A stretch of DNA of 64,000 nucleotides from Mauremys mutica. Its lineage: Eukaryota > Chordata > Testudines > Geoemydidae. The notes under the pieces are model-generated. The model worked only from the letters and a program-made list of their open reading frames with translations, had not been told where the DNA came from and did not search any database. Where the stretch lies: contig NC_059080.1 of assembly GCF_020497125.1 (NCBI RefSeq), positions 68,368,618 to 68,432,617 of the forward strand, in the 5' to 3' direction. Below, piece by piece: positions 1-12,546 of the stretch. The position numbers were made by a program, and so were the translations under genes. How positions within the stretch are numbered: the stretch's first letter is position 1; every line of letters starts with the position of its first letter.

Positions 1-111
1 GCCGTAATACGCCGGCTACCAGGGGCAGTCCGAAGGACAAGCGAGTGGTGCAGCGCTAGGCCCCAACCCGCCCCTGCCACGAGGGGGCGCTGGGGCACCT
101 GGCCCATCACA
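1..111. other. GC-rich stretch of unknown origin
   Basis: This is GC-rich sequence with several CpGs, immediately upstream of recognisable CR1 coding sequence. It does not read as CR1 reverse transcriptase. It may be the edge of another repeat that runs off the window. I do not recognise it. Confidence 0.3.
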
Positions 112-1172
112 GGTAGATAGAAAGCTGGCTAGATCGTTGGGCTCAATGGGTAGTGATCAATGGCTCAGTGTCTAGTTGTCAGCCCGTATCAAGTGGAGTG
201 ACCCACGGGTCGGTCATGGGGTCAATTTTATTCAACATCTTCATTAATGATCTGGATGATGGCATGTATTGCACCCTCAGCAAGTTTGCGGATGCCACTA
301 ATCTGGGGGAGAGATAGATATGCTGGAGGATAGAGATAGGGTCCAGCGTGACCTAGACAAATTGGAGGATTGGGCCAAAAGAAATCTGATGAGGTTCAAC
401 AAGGACAAGTGCAGAGTCCTGCACTTAGGACAGAAGAATACCATGCACTACTACAGGCTGGGGACCGACTGGCTAAGTGGCAGTTCTGCAGAAAAGGACC
501 TGGGGATTACAGTGGATGAGATGCTGGATATGAGTCAACAGTGTGCTCTTGTTGCCAAGAAGGCCAACAGCATATTGGGCTGTATTAGTAGGAGCACTGC
601 CAGTAGATCGAGGGAAGTGATTATTCCCCTCTATTTGGCACTGGTGAGGCCACATATGGAGTATTGCATCCAGATTTTGGCCCCCCACTACAGACAGGAT
701 GTGAACAAATAGGAGAGAGTCCAGCAGAGGGCAATGAAAATGATTAGGGGGCTGGGGCACATGACTTACAAGGAGAGGTTGAGGGAACTGGGGTTATTTA
801 GTCTTCAGAAAAGAAGAGCGAGGGGGGATTTGATAGCAGCCTTCAACTACCTGAAGGAGGGTTCCAAAGAGGATGGAGCTAGGCTGTTCTCAGTGGTGGC
901 AGATGACAGAACAAGGAGCAATAGTCTCAAGTTGCAGTGGGGGAGGTCTAGGCTGGATATTAGGACAAACTATTTCACTAGGAGGGTGGTGAAGTACTGG
1001 AATTGGTTACCTAGGGAGGTGGTGGCATCTCCATCCTTAGAGGTTTTTAAGGCCTGGCTTGACAAAGCCCTGGCTGGGATGATTTAGTAGGTGTTGGTTC
1101 TGCTTTGAGCAGGGGGTTGGACTAGATGATCTCCTGAGGTCTCTTCCAACCCTAATCTTCTATGATTCTATG
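112..1172 (+). mobile_element. CR1 LINE, 5'-truncated, with 3' octamer end
   Basis: This is the 3' part of a CR1 non-LTR retrotransposon. The translation holds the end of the RT palm (a leader resembling LFNIFINDLDDG near 226-258), then the CR1 C-terminal domain with its usual RxxRGDLI and NxLP motifs (about 740-1080). The catalytic FADD reads FADA near 287-298. The element ends in the CR1 hallmark, a TCTTCCAACCCTA stretch followed by a copied octamer related to ATTCTATG at 1157-1172. It is an inactive fossil with no recognisable 5' end. Confidence 0.92.
320..1087 (+). pseudogene. CR1 ORF2 C-terminal region, stop-interrupted
   Basis: Two open stretches in the same frame, 320-712 and 734-1087, are split by a TAG at 710-712 in the middle of a conserved CR1 segment (a K-x-E-R-V-Q-type sequence). 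The first encodes the thumb region, including a DKCRVLHLG-like motif and a later LVRPHMEYC-like motif. The second encodes the terminal part ending just before the 3' UTR. In CR1 elements this protein reverse-transcribes the element's own RNA at a nicked target. Here it lacks the endonuclease, most of the RT and an intact frame, so it cannot act. Confidence 0.85.
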
Positions 1173-2104
1173 ACTGAAGCTTCTTGTAAAAAAAATGGAG
1201 AGAAAATAATGACCGTTCTGTTCTGGCCAGAATGTTTTGATGAATAAGTATTCGGGCTAACATTTGTGAAACTTCTGGGATCTGCAGATGTTTTCACAAA
1301 TACCTGTCAGTTGTTTGAATACTTGTGACCGATTAACATGACAACACTAGGAAACATAGTGACCCAAACTCAGGCCTCTGATGTGTGAACAGGTTATTTT
1401 GATATTCAACCAGCTCTAAATGGGTTTGCAGCAATAAGGTTAGGAAAGAGAATTCATTAAACTGAAAGAAAAGAAAAGCATGCAGAAGGCTTATATGAAC
1501 ACAGCCAGAATTCTTTTCTTCTTAGCCATTGTACTATATTCATGAGTTTAATAAATTTTAAACTTCAGAGAGAATCAAAGGAAAGTATTTTCTGTCACTG
1601 AGTCAGAAGTTCAAATAGGCTGATTTCTCTCTCAACCTCTGACCCTTTAATTTTCTTCTTGCTCATGGCCAGCTAAGGAAGGCAGCCTAGGTTTATTGGA
1701 TATATTGGCTCATTTAGTCAGCAGTGGATATCTCGCCCACGTACAAAGTCACTTTGGATTTCCTCCAGTGCCAGAGACGTCAACTACAACAAGTCCCTGT
1801 TAATAATTAACAGAATTCCTGTTGGGACTGGCTATACAATTTCCTTTGCTTCTCAATGTCAAAACTCTCCACTGTGATACAGCTAATTTATTTTAATCAG
1901 GTGTGTCACAGTCTCTGTCCATGATGACTGGACCCCACTTCCTTTCAGCACCTGCCTTCTGACACACTCTTTAAGGCAGTTTGTATTCAGACCTCACTGT
2001 TTCAGGAGCCAAATTAGCAATCAACATTATCCAAAAGAACCACAGTAGTGTGACTTAATTGTTTCATTAGAGTACTATATATTCATATTTAGTTTTTATA
2101 TATA
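1173..2104. other. No gene recognised
   Basis: AT-rich sequence without an ORF, RNA gene or repeat family that I recognise. Confidence 0.5.
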
Positions 2105-2540
2105 CCATATATACTCGTTCATAAGCCAAATATTTTTGGTAAAAAAATGACGCATCAAAGAGCGGGGGTTGGCTTATAAATGGGTCTACACCAAAATTTG
2201 ATGATTTTAAACTCTATGGAATCATTGAATTGAATATCTAATACATTGTCATTTTGCTTACCTGGAGTGTCTGCAGGCATGGAGCCCCTCAGCTCCCATT
2301 GGCTGGGAACGGCGAACTGCGGCCACACGGAGCTGAGGGGCTCCATGCCTGCAGACGCTCCAAGTAAACAAAATGTCCCGCCCCACTAGCGGCTTACCCT
2401 GATGGCCGGGAGCCAAAGTTTGCCAACCCCTGAGATATAGGGTTGGCTTATGAAAGGGTCACACAGTATTTGCTATTTTTACCTAACCATCTTGAGGGGT
2501 CGACTTATAAATGAACGGGCTAATGAACAAGTATATACAG
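2105..2540. mobile_element. Non-autonomous Tc1/mariner-type element
   Basis: The two ends are inverted copies: the 23-nt left end (2105-2127) matches the reverse complement of the right end (2518-2540) at 19 of 23 positions, sharing the core TTCATAAGCC. A TA dinucleotide flanks each side (2103-2104 and 2541-2542), as expected for Tc1/mariner insertion. Inside, GGCTTATAAATGGGTC-like sequence recurs near both ends. There is no transposase ORF. The centre (about 2245-2430) is a separate hairpin. Confidence 0.7.
2245..2430. mobile_element. hAT-like hairpin segment inside the mariner-type element
   Basis: Arms 2250-2296 and 2329-2375 are inverted copies matching at 44 of 47 positions, around a 32-nt loop. 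The segment ends in TTGCCAACCCCTG (about 2418-2430), the usual terminus of a hAT-type MITE. A matching left terminus is not seen, so this is either a truncated insertion or a captured part of the host element. Confidence 0.55.
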
Positions 2541-4843
2541 TATGTATATTATTATCACAGCACAATGACTGACCAAGTATTATTATTTTATCAATTACAA
2601 TTGGTTAATAATATAATAAAATAATCCAGATGGGTTAATGACTTAGACTGGTTAACAGTGTTTTAATATCATGTGCTACAGAGAGCTGCAGGAGACACAT
2701 TAAAGAGTCACTTGTTGCTCCCATGCCTCAGTCTAAGTATCACTGCTTTAAGGAATGCCCAGAGTTATTCCCTGGCAATGCAAGCCTCTCATACTCATCT
2801 TAACAAAGGAATCTCTTTAGCACTAGGGTTGCATTTCAGACACACTTTCCTGTATGTTCAGGCTAATGAAACCTAACGGAGCCATCCATAATCAACAAGC
2901 TTTGATAACACATCTTCCTGTGTGCTGAGAGAGTTTATTCTTGAGCCACAGAGAGATTTTAGCTACAAATCCAAATTGTGGCTGGTCCCACATGAGTAAA
3001 CCCCAGAATTTAGAGGGCACAAAGACCTTCCCGCATCCTTCCACTCTGGCACAAAGGTGAGCTTGGGTCCCAGTCATTGTGCTGCCTGCACACGAGGTCT
3101 ATGCATGTTTCTCAATGCCTCAAGCCAACCCTATTCTGCATTTCTTCTTCACCTCTTAGCATAGCTGGGAGCTCTGCACTACTGAGTCTCTGTGGGACCT
3201 TTGTGGGGAAGGCGGGGTTGGCTTGGGGAGAGCGGTCAATACCAGACATCCCATTTAAGGGTTTGATGAGCTCATATAATGTCCCTTCCCTAGCTCTGCC
3301 CCCTTAATAGCTTTGTGGAGCCCCACCACAGAGCTGCAGGGGAGCTCTTTCATGCTTCTGTCCACATCAGCATGACCCTTGGTGGGAATAGTTAGGTGGG
3401 TGCAGAGTCCCATTAAAAAAAAATAGCTAGGGCCTTCTGGGCCTCTGATTCCAACGTGTAATCAGAATGAGATTTGACACAATACGTTTAAACAAAACAT
3501 AAATCTCTGTCCTTGGCTGAGATCCAACAGTTTTATCTTGGGGTGACTGTTTATGGCTAACATTAAAGCCTGTGGCTAACAGTGCAAAGGCTGAGAGAGT
3601 GCTTGGCAGGAACCAAGTGATTCTAATACCTGGACTTGTCCAACAGGGCAACATGGTAAAAATAACAAATCCTAATGGAATTGAACACTTTCTCCTTTAG
3701 GCCCTGCTTTGAAAAAAAAAGGGGGCATCAGGTTGGGTGAATAAGTGGTCTGCTCAAACTCAATCAGCAAAAGAGACCTTTGTTATGACTCATTTTTTAG
3801 TTGTTCTTAGTCACAGCTGAGCTCCGGCATCTCAGAGCTTCACAAAGAATACCCCAATCTATATGAAAAGGAGTGGAGGGGGAAGATGTTTTATGCTCAG
3901 AACAGACTTCAGTTTGTCAAACATTATTTTGTTTTAATAGGGAGATTTTTGAAATAATTTTCCTTTTATAAACGAATCAGAATAGTTTATTATTGTGTCA
4001 CTATTGTGAAATGAGATGGTGGGGGTGGGGGTTGCTTGCTTGCTTGCTTAATGGATCAAAGCTCATTTCACTTGCTTGAAGCCTTGACCTTTAGTTACCA
4101 GTAGAATGACTTTGCTGGTTCTAGTGCTGTCCCTTCAGTGATGACGGGCACTTTCATTTCTATTTATTCAACCTTGACTTGGCTGAAGCTCATGACTCAA
4201 ACTAGACCAGAGACTGTGTTCTAAAAGGCACATGACCTTTGCAGCTGAGGATTTTTAGTTACTCCTGCTGGTAAGGGTGGGAATGGGATATTCACAATGC
4301 ATCCCCTTGTACCTGTACAGAGGTTCTGAACAAAGACAGTTTCCACTTTTGTTCTCATTAGATTTTGCCATTTTTTAAAGCAGCAATTTGCTATTCTGCA
4401 GCTCACCAGGAATCATTTACTTTTTTATTTTTAATTGTAACACCAGAAAGAACAAACGTAAGCACTCCGTGAGAGGATAGCGTATGTGCAATTCAATGAC
4501 TGCATCCATTTTGTACTGAAATTGCTCTCCACATTGCGGAGACTCTGAACAGGCCAGCAGATTCCTTAGAAATTCAAAGATGCAGTACAGACAAAACAGG
4601 GCTTTGATAGTTACACAGAAACACAGGCTGTATTAATCTCTTCAAGATACTGTTAATATTAGAGAGTTGTGATTTTTGCCAACCCAGTTAGGTGTGTTGA
4701 ATCTGTAGTAATAATAGGTACAATATACAAGAACTCAGCTTCCAGCCGCTCCATGTTGGGCTCTGTGTCAGGTTTTGCATGCTAAGGGGAGTCAGCCTGG
4801 TAAGCATTTTGCTATATATGGTATATACAAAAGGGAGAAGCTT
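2541..4843. other. No gene recognised
   Basis: Short chance reading frames only, with no family resemblance. The stretch contains a (TTGC)n tract at about 4032-4049 and otherwise ordinary AT-rich intergenic or intronic sequence. Confidence 0.5.
4032..4049. repeat. Short tandem repeat (TTGC)n
   Basis: Four to five tandem copies of the tetranucleotide TTGC, read directly from the sequence. Confidence 0.9.
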
Positions 4844-4861
4844 CTTTTTTTTTTTTTTTTT
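4844..4861. repeat. Poly-T tract
   Basis: Eighteen consecutive T residues. It could be the A-tail of a minus-strand retroposed sequence, but no body is recognisable beside it. Confidence 0.9.
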
Positions 4862-7030
4862 AAAGGTGATTTAAGTGGTGCTGGTGGCCAACTTAGTAAG
4901 TGGCACTGATCCCTCAGCATCAGCATTGAACAAATAGCCCAGCGTTTTTTAAAGATGCATCATTCTGCTTCAACAGCTGCATTTTGCAGGAGATGTACAG
5001 TTGAAATCCTGACCATTGGAGCTGGTAGAGGTTCCATGGCACTTTGCATTACAGCAGGGATGTCAGTATTCTAGCCAGATTCCATTTACATTCTGCCTAC
5101 ACAAAAACAAACAAAACCCCACCCCCTTACTGTCTCAGCTGGATAGTCTTCTGAAGTCCTATCTCATTAGCATTCCTGTAAGTTTAACAGTTGCTGTGTT
5201 TCACATCGGACAGTTTCCATTTCAGTGGCAGGTGGGCCCAATCCTACTCCCACTGAAGTCATTTTGTCATAAAGTTCAATGGGCCCAGTTCATGGTTGCT
5301 CTGCAGCTCCTTTGCACTGCATATGCTGGTGCAAATGGACCACAAAGCAGCTTCATGCCCACCCTACCCTGTTCCCTGGGGAATGACCCTTGTGCAGAAG
5401 ATCTTCCCCACTAGGCAGAGTCAGCTCTGCTAGTCCTGCATGCTCTGTGAGAGTCCTTGGGGCTCTGGTGCAAGGAACATTCTGGGGCATATATGGAAGT
5501 GGCAGAAGGGGATGTTGCTGTGATGGTCCTGTGCCCTGGTTATCCCATGATGACTGAAAATCCCATAGGGCAACCATGCACAAATTAGCAAACCCCTCAA
5601 GACTTCTCTAATCTGCATCAGGGCCAATTTGGCCCCGCAGAACAAAGAGGGCACAAAGCTCCCTCTCAGTCTCTGCATGAGGCTCTGCACTGGCACAGGG
5701 TGGATCTGGGCCAAGGGGTGCAGAAGCAATTGCATTGTTTGAAAAGCACCACAGCTTCCTTCTGGATGAAAGATACTATATGTAACTGTAAGTCATTGTC
5801 ACATCTAGGGGTGCTTCGTTCTCCGGTGTCATGATTTGATATTTCTAGTCTGAAAGCAAGCCTGGCTTTAATAGCCCTCACCAGCAGCTTCAAAGGTACG
5901 TTTTCAAAATGTGAGAAACAGTAAAAATCGCCTAGCAAATGAGTGTCATTTCCACATTCCTGTCACCTTCCAGTTTGTTTAAATGCAGAATTTATCATGG
6001 TACCATTGTCCGGTGGATAATTCTACAAGAAAAATAGCAAGAGGTTACTTTCCCTATTAGCTCTTACCTTAAGCAATGATCTGAACTGGGAGGCCAGGAT
6101 GGGCTACTCCACACTAATAGATGCTAAATGGCACCAGTGCCTGCCTCTTGTTTCCAGGGCTTTTACATAGCTAAAATGGTGCTTTATGTTTTCACCTTAA
6201 AGGATCTCACAAACTATATGCCCATAACAGCAATGAAATACAACTCCTTCTGTGGCAGGGGGTGGCATAAGGACTGTGCAAGAGGATACACTAGAACCTA
6301 TAAATCCACCTGAAAGGATGGGATCCACTTCTAGCCTAGCCTATGAATGCTGGACCAGGTCTAGGAAAGCTCAGCAAATCTGGACTGTGATTTGCACGGC
6401 CCTAGTACTTTCTTCTCCCAACAGAAGCCCCCAAGGCAATGGGGATCCCCAAAACCTAACGTCTTTTTGGGGAAAATGGTGAACCTGAACCTCCTTCACC
6501 ATTTTTGGCCCATTGTCCCCCTCCTCTATTTGATTCACAAACAGAGCAGCATACAGGAGCTAGAATATATTAAGGTATCTTTTACCCAAATTGTATACGT
6601 TTGTGTTTTGCTAGACGTAAATAATTTCAGAAATCATCTTTTTCAAAACCTAAAACTTTATCATACAGCTGCATAATGCTGAGGTTATCATTCCATTTGC
6701 TTTCCCCCTATGAATTTCTTATTACAAATTACATTTAAATTTTGAACTTTGCTGTGCAGTTTATTACTTTGAGCAGCATTAAATAGCCATTTTCATGGTT
6801 TCTTTGTAATGTCTGAGTCTGTTTGAAATCACAGCTGCAAACTAAAGTGCCTTATTTTGACTGATAAAAGCTTTACATTCCCAGGGATTTGTGTACATTC
6901 CATTCTTTTTCTAACAGACATCCTATCCTGAGTGAAATCAGAGGTATTTAACTACCTTCTAGGTCTGATCAGCACTTTTCAATTTTTATAATCACTATTT
7001 ACATTTCATATAAGGAGGGAAGGTCTTATG
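4862..7030. other. No gene recognised
   Basis: Reading frames up to about 130 codons occur by chance (for example 5016-5414) but show no composition or motif of a real protein. No RNA gene and no clear repeat family were seen. Confidence 0.45.
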
Positions 7031-7039
7031 AAAGCACAA

Positions 7040-7250
7040 CCCCTAGACATCTGGGTTCTATTATTTGTTATCTCACAGACTTCCTTTCTGATTAAAGGCT
7101 TGTAATTTAATTTCTTGATGCCTCGGTTTCCTCATCTGCAACATGGCAAATAATGAAATGTTGTAATATGATAACAATGCATGTAAGATCATCGGATATC
7201 CTGAGATGGAAGATGCTTAAGGTGCAAAATACCTTTCGTTATTCTTCCCA
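7040..7250 (+). mobile_element. MIR-like CORE-SINE fossil
   Basis: The stretch around 7107-7150 reads like the conserved MIR segment (CCTCGGTTTCCTCATCTGCAA), preceded by sequence similar to the tRNA-like half and followed by MIR-like 3' sequence. It is strongly diverged, so the limits are approximate. Confidence 0.5.
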
Positions 7251-7260
7251 GCAATATGTG

Positions 7261-8039
7261 TAATCACAGGAAAATATAGCCAGTTCTGAATCATACAATT
7301 TCACCCTTCCCAAATTGGCCACCAGTGGGTATCCCAGTTTGGCAAGACCAGTGCGCCCAGAGACAATGGTCAACAAATTCACTTTTGTAAGGAACAAGCT
7401 TCCAAAAGTCCTTCTTTAATTTAGGCACAATAGATGATGTGACCACCCTGATAAGTAGCACTGTTACTCACCAGGCTGCTGCTCTGTAAAGACTGAATGG
7501 AACACTGGTTCTTAATACTCTTGAATATACTAATTAAAATAGTGTGTAAATGATGTGCTGATATTTTTCACTTATTGCCTTATTACTTTCAGTGAATTTC
7601 AGTCTCTGTTTTCAGTTATCACATTATTTTTAATTCTTTCACTGAGAGGGCATAAAATGTTGGCTGGAGTGTTAAAAAATGAGTACCTGTAGATAGTCCC
7701 TAAGTCCATATTTAGGCCATGATTGTGAACAATGCCAAGCACCAGCAGTTTCCATTGACTTCCTAGGACTAGGTGCTGATTTACATAGGTGTGCGAGCAC
7801 TATCAGCCCATGAATCATGTAGAGATCGTTTTCTGACAAATGACAACATTGGTATGGTCTGTGATTATCTTGGAACGTCTGTATTATCTCTGTCGCTGCC
7901 CCTGCCTTTATGTACTGAGAGGCGAGAAATATTTGTCCTGCTTTTGGCTGTTTCCTGGCATATTCTATGCCAGAGATGCAGCGACTCCCACCTACATTAG
8001 CTATTCTAGTATCTGCTGTTGCTCTGTGTAGAGAGGGCT
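7261..8039. other. No gene recognised
   Basis: AT-rich sequence. No ORF, RNA or repeat that I can name. Confidence 0.45.
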
Positions 8040-8855
8040 CGTTGGGGCTCGTCCCCCTCCGGAGCAGTGGGGAATCACGCTGCCTCCCTTAGTCCCTGCA
8101 CTAGCCCCTGGGGAATCAGTCAGGCCACAGGAGTCCTGGCTCAAGCCGTCCACAGGTAACAGTTAGCAGTTAACAAGCCCAGGCCCTGGGTCAGGGCAGG
8201 GCAGCAATGAGTTCAAGGCTCAGGCCTCAGGCAGGGACTGAGCAAACCCAGGTGAATAGTACACCCAGGCTTCAGGCTCCGAGCAGCCTGGGAGAGGGGG
8301 AGACTACCACCCACATGTTGGGCGGTGGGGGGGATGCACCAGCCCTCCCACTCCAGTGCATCCTAGCCCGGGGCCCTAGCAGCAGCCAAAGGCCCGCTGC
8401 TGTGTCAGTGGGGATCCTGGCTGCAACACATTGACATATGTTCCGGCAGTGTTGCAGCTAGGCTCGGGTTGGCTGTCCCCAAGCTACTTCCCAACTCCCC
8501 TTCTGGAGGTACCTGGGTCAAGGTGGTGTCCTCAGGGGGATCCTGGTGAGGGGTAGGCTCAGCAACTCTTCTGGGTAGCTTGGAAGGGGTAGGCCCAGCA
8601 ACGCTCCCACACGCTGATCTGCGTCAAGTATCGGCCGGTCAGGCCAGTCCCCAGGAGATGGGCCGGAGGCGTCTGGCCTCTCCAGCAGCTGCCTCCCGAG
8701 TGAGCTCTGGGGTTGGGCTCTTATACTTCTTGTCTGGCTGGGAGTGCAGGCTTGGAGTGTTCTGGCTCCACCCACTCTGGTGTCCGGCAGAGCTTGTCTC
8801 TCTCCGGGGTGGCGGGGAACCCCGCCTCCCCTACGCCCTGTCGTAGGGGTACATC
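8040..8855 (-). mobile_element. GC-rich block, possible LTR on the minus strand
   Basis: Composition changes sharply to GC- and CpG-rich compared with AT-rich flanks. On the minus strand there is a TATA-like GTATAAGA (about 8719-8726), placed roughly where a U3/R promoter could lie. Open frames on both strands (for example 8518-8880 on minus) are probably compositional. I could not find convincing TG...CA ends or a target duplication, so this is a tentative LTR-like or other repeat remnant. Confidence 0.35.
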
Positions 8856-10151
8856 CAGGAGAGGCTGCTATGTCTTCCACTGAAAAGATTTCAGATTGAC
8901 TGTCTCTAGCATCTACCTCTTTCTTTGGGCAGGAATCATGTTTTTGTATGTATTTGTATTGCTTTTAATATAGAGGGCCCTGATTCTGATTGCGGGGCCA
9001 TGAGGCATTACTGTAATGCTAATGTTACCCATCTGCACCAGATCCAACTGAAGTTATTGTGGGGTTTCAGGAATGACTCTGAACCTACCCACAGTAACTT
9101 AAGAACTGGGGGCGGGGAGAGAGACTGTTATTCCTTCTTCAGCGGTGGCTCACACTCTCCTAATAGCACAGATTGCTGCTGCCAGTAGTCTGGGTTGCTG
9201 CCTGTTCTTTCTGGTGTTTTTGTAGAATCAAGGGACAATACAACTTCAGCACAAATCTTCCAGATTGGGAGGCTGTTACTTCTTTGCCCTAGAAGTGGAT
9301 GAAGTATCTATGTATATAGACTAACAAACACTTTGGGATTCTTCAGGATGAAAGCTGATAAATACTACATTAACAACTTACATATTTATACTCACACCCT
9401 ACGATAAGCACCCTCTTTCTATCTCCTTAATAGCTGTAGGTTATAGATGTTTTCATAAACAGAGGAACAGTACTTCTTAGAAAGCAACTTTTTTTCTTCA
9501 AATGGTAGATGATTAATATAGGCAGGTTCTGGCAGAAAACCCTAAGGGAAGAGGAAAATTAATTTCCTTTTATGTACTTATTTGTGTGTATGTGTGTGTG
9601 TGAGAGAGAGAGAGAGGTTTTCACCCCTTCTTGAATAGACAAAAAAATAAAAAACCTCTGGTACCAAAACCCTTCTAGTGCCTTGTAAGATCTGTGCAGA
9701 ACCTGAATCTGCTGGGGACTACATTTGTGCCAATAACTAATTTTTTTTTGGTTTGGAGGCAGTTCTTCCTCACCCCTCCCCCGCAAAAAAAATGGTTCAG
9801 GCCAAACTGAATCCGAAATTTTTCAGAACTTTTGGTGTCTCTTCTGCAGTGGGAATTCAAACCTGAGTCTTTCACATTCCAGGTAGGTTCCCTTAATGAT
9901 ACATTAGTACCTGTGCATAAGATTTTTTAAGTGAGAAGACCATTGCACTGGGGCAATCTCACTCTGTCATCTGCTGAAGTTGAGGACCAGTGGTGACATA
10001 AAACAACCATTCTGAACTTCATTAGCTGTAGTGGATTGCCGTTGACGTCTTTTGTGCCTCGTCAACCTTACGTATTCAATTATACATAATTTCAGTGCCT
10101 TTCTAGCTATTGGTCCAAAAGGTCTCCTCTGCCTGGTCTGCCAAAAGAGAC
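8856..10151. other. No gene recognised; one simple repeat
   Basis: AT-rich sequence with a compound microsatellite at about 9583-9616. No protein or RNA gene seen. Confidence 0.45.
9583..9616. repeat. Compound microsatellite (TG)n(AG)n
   Basis: An interrupted TG run passes directly into an AG run. Read directly. Confidence 0.9.
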
Positions 10152-10154
10152 TTA

Positions 10155-10403
10155 GGATATGACTATACTACAAGCAATACAGCAGCAGCTACATTGCTAT
10201 AAAGTAGATACTTACTTCAGCAACTGAAAGGGTTTTTCTGTTGCTGTAGTACATCCACCCCCTTGAAAGGCAGTAGTTAGGTCAATGGAAAAATCTTCTT
10301 CAGTCAACCTAGCAGTGTCCACAGTGGGGTTAGGTTGATCTAATTTTTCATAGCCCTGAGCAATGTAGTGAGGTCAACTTACATTTTAAGCGTAGACTAG
10401 GCC
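10155..10403. mobile_element. Harbinger-type MITE
   Basis: The ends are degraded inverted copies of the GGCCTNGTCTACACT motif: GGATATGACTATACTA on the left, and on the right the reverse complement GGCCTAGTCTACGCTT. TTA flanks the element at 10152-10154 and 10404-10406, the 3-bp duplication typical of PIF/Harbinger. It is 249 bp with no ORF, so it would have depended on a transposase supplied in trans. Confidence 0.65.
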
Positions 10404-10406
10404 TTA

Positions 10407-10904
10407 GTATCCCTGGGATAGATGTTTCCCCTCATGGCTAATCTCTACCTGGTTTAGGCCACCTGTTGAAGCAGTGTCCCAGGATATGGCTACTGCTGCA
10501 TATTAGCAACTACTTGGAGCCACAGGTGAGAGCTAGGTGTGAAGTGAAGAGCAATGAAAGAGAACCATTCAGAGTGTAACTGCACTGACTTTCAGAGGTA
10601 CTACCTCTCCTTTTTCACCCCAGTGCCTTAACCAATGGGCTAATGGTTATAAGGCGGGGGGGCACCTTCTCCTCCTCTACCTCATGTCAAATTCACAAAT
10701 AGTTTTGGATCAATCAAAACTAATTTTTTTTAATTGAATAAACTATTTGTCCCAAAATTTTGCCCAGCTCTACTGAGGACTTTATGTACCTGCACTGGCC
10801 CTTTGACTCTTTCATTTTCCACCGGATTCCACTTGAACCTGTGTAAGTGTGGGGAAATGGCACACAGCTGTGTAGACAATGTGAGTTACTTACATCGCTA
10901 TTGG
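10407..10904. other. No gene; AT-rich repeat remnant near 10690-10775
   Basis: Nothing coding. The part 10690-10775 ends in TTGCCCAGCTCTA and resembles the dispersed AT-rich family seen better at 45329-45640 and 48465-48795. Confidence 0.4.
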
Positions 10905-11165
10905 CTGTCCATGCTTGCCAATTTCACAGCTCCAGGCTTGAGCCGGGCTGTCACCAGGGGCGGATGGGGGACTCCAGCTAGGGCCCGGCTGCCCCCGGGG
11001 CTCCCCGCTCCAAGCTGGACTGGCCTGCCAGGCGTCCCACTCCTAGCTCCCCGCCGGGAGCCTGGCTGCATCCATGCTCCTGGCAGGGAGCCGAGAGCCC
11101 TGGCAGCTGCTGTGCTCCCGACAGGGAGCTGGGAACCTCCATGTTGATATTTCTGCACCATTTAG
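10905..11165. other. GC-rich insert of unknown class
   Basis: A sharply GC-rich 260-bp island in AT-rich surroundings, with repeated CTCCCGNCAGGGAG-like words. Its open frames are compositional. It is probably an old DNA-transposon or LTR fragment, but I cannot place it. Confidence 0.35.
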
Positions 11166-12419
11166 AAAGAATCTGGTGTCCAAAATGGCTGCAAGAATGA
11201 TTTCTCTTCATTATTTTTAATGTGAATCTTAGAGCTTGCTTCATCATCCAGGGATGTTCTTGTTAAGACTATATGCATCATCTCTGCTCAAAACAGCTGA
11301 GCCAACCCAGCTACGTTGTTTTACTCAGATGTATAGGATTTGACAGGTAGCAGACCGTCCTGTCTCTCAAGGCTGTATTATCTATCTCTAGCTCTCTATC
11401 TAGTATAGTGAGCAGCTGATATTGTTATTGTAAGTGGACTGCAGACTGCTTAATGTTCTGCACCAATTGCCTTCCTGATGAATATAATAAGCTCTACTGG
11501 CAGATCTCAGGCGAGGCAGCAATTGCTACAAAGCCACAAAGTAATATTAAGAGCTACAAAACAGCAACATAATTTTTTCTGTGCAAATTTCCTTGAAGTC
11601 ATTGCAATAATACTTTTGTTGATCAAATGAGAAAACCTTTTTGCTTGCACGTCTTATCGCTGCTAAATTCAAGATTCAGCTTAGAAGGATACTGTCGACT
11701 TAAAAAAACATGCTGCTGTTTGGACTTTTTTAACTTGCTATTGTTACAAGCAATGTCTATGATGACTATACCAGAAAGATAAGGAGAGAATACTTGTGTC
11801 TTTCATTCTGTTTTCTTTCTGCACTGGAAGGCAGTAAGGGATCAATTTGTTTCGCTCTTTCCTCTGGATAGTGATTTAATTTATTCATTATAATTAATAT
11901 TTGTATTGTGGTAATGCCCAGCCCAAAAGTGCTAGGAGCAAGCGTATAATAAAAAAGAGTAATGTAATGTTGCCCAAAGAGCTTGCAATCTCACAATGAT
12001 ATAGGCAGTAACAGATGGATACTACAAACAGAGCACTAGGTAACAGACAATGATTAACACAACAAGCATCAGTCAGGGCACACCAGCTTCCTAATCATTG
12101 TTGAGGGTTTTGTAGCCATCATGGCTGAAATGAGTTCTAAAGAGTTTTAATTTCCCTTGTTTTTATGGGCCTTTCACGCAGGAATAGGTGAAAGGGAAAA
12201 AAATTGTCAAGGGGACTCAAGAGCAGATTATATTATTTGAAACAACATTCAACTACTTTTTTCCTGCAATTGGCTAGATTTCAAAGTGATCATGGCCCTT
12301 TTTAGGGCTTACTCCTTCCCCCAAGTAACTACAATTAGAAATTAAGCATTTACAGGCATGTAAAATAACAGATCTTGACTATTCCTTAATATTCTATATT
12401 TGAAAGACATACACAAGTA
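11166..12419. other. No gene recognised
   Basis: AT-rich sequence, no supported feature. Confidence 0.5.
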
Positions 12420-12546
12420 TCTAATTTTTTGGTCAAAACTTTTTCAATGGAAAATTGGGGTTTCAATTAAATGAAATTATTTTGTGAAACGTATCTTCTG
12501 TCCATGGAAAATTTTGATGTTACATAAAAAAAAATTGAGACCCCCC
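12420..12546. repeat. AT-rich dispersed repeat, cut by the Gypsy insertion
   Basis: TTTTCAATGGAAAATT and TTCCATGGAAAATTTTGATG type words up to the C-run into which the Gypsy element inserted. After the element, CCCAACCTTTTGATTT at 16803-16820 may be its continuation. Confidence 0.45.

Noticed and set aside
5016..5414. 132-codon plus-strand frame
   Set aside because: No recognisable motif, and overlapping frames on minus are as long. No repeat or gene resemblance.
8207..8880. Several open frames (about 75-120 codons) on both strands
   Set aside because: The region is GC-rich, which lengthens chance frames. No motif and no consistent strand.
10734..11147. 137-codon plus-strand frame
   Set aside because: The second half is created by a GC-rich insert that also opens minus-strand frames. 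It is compositional.
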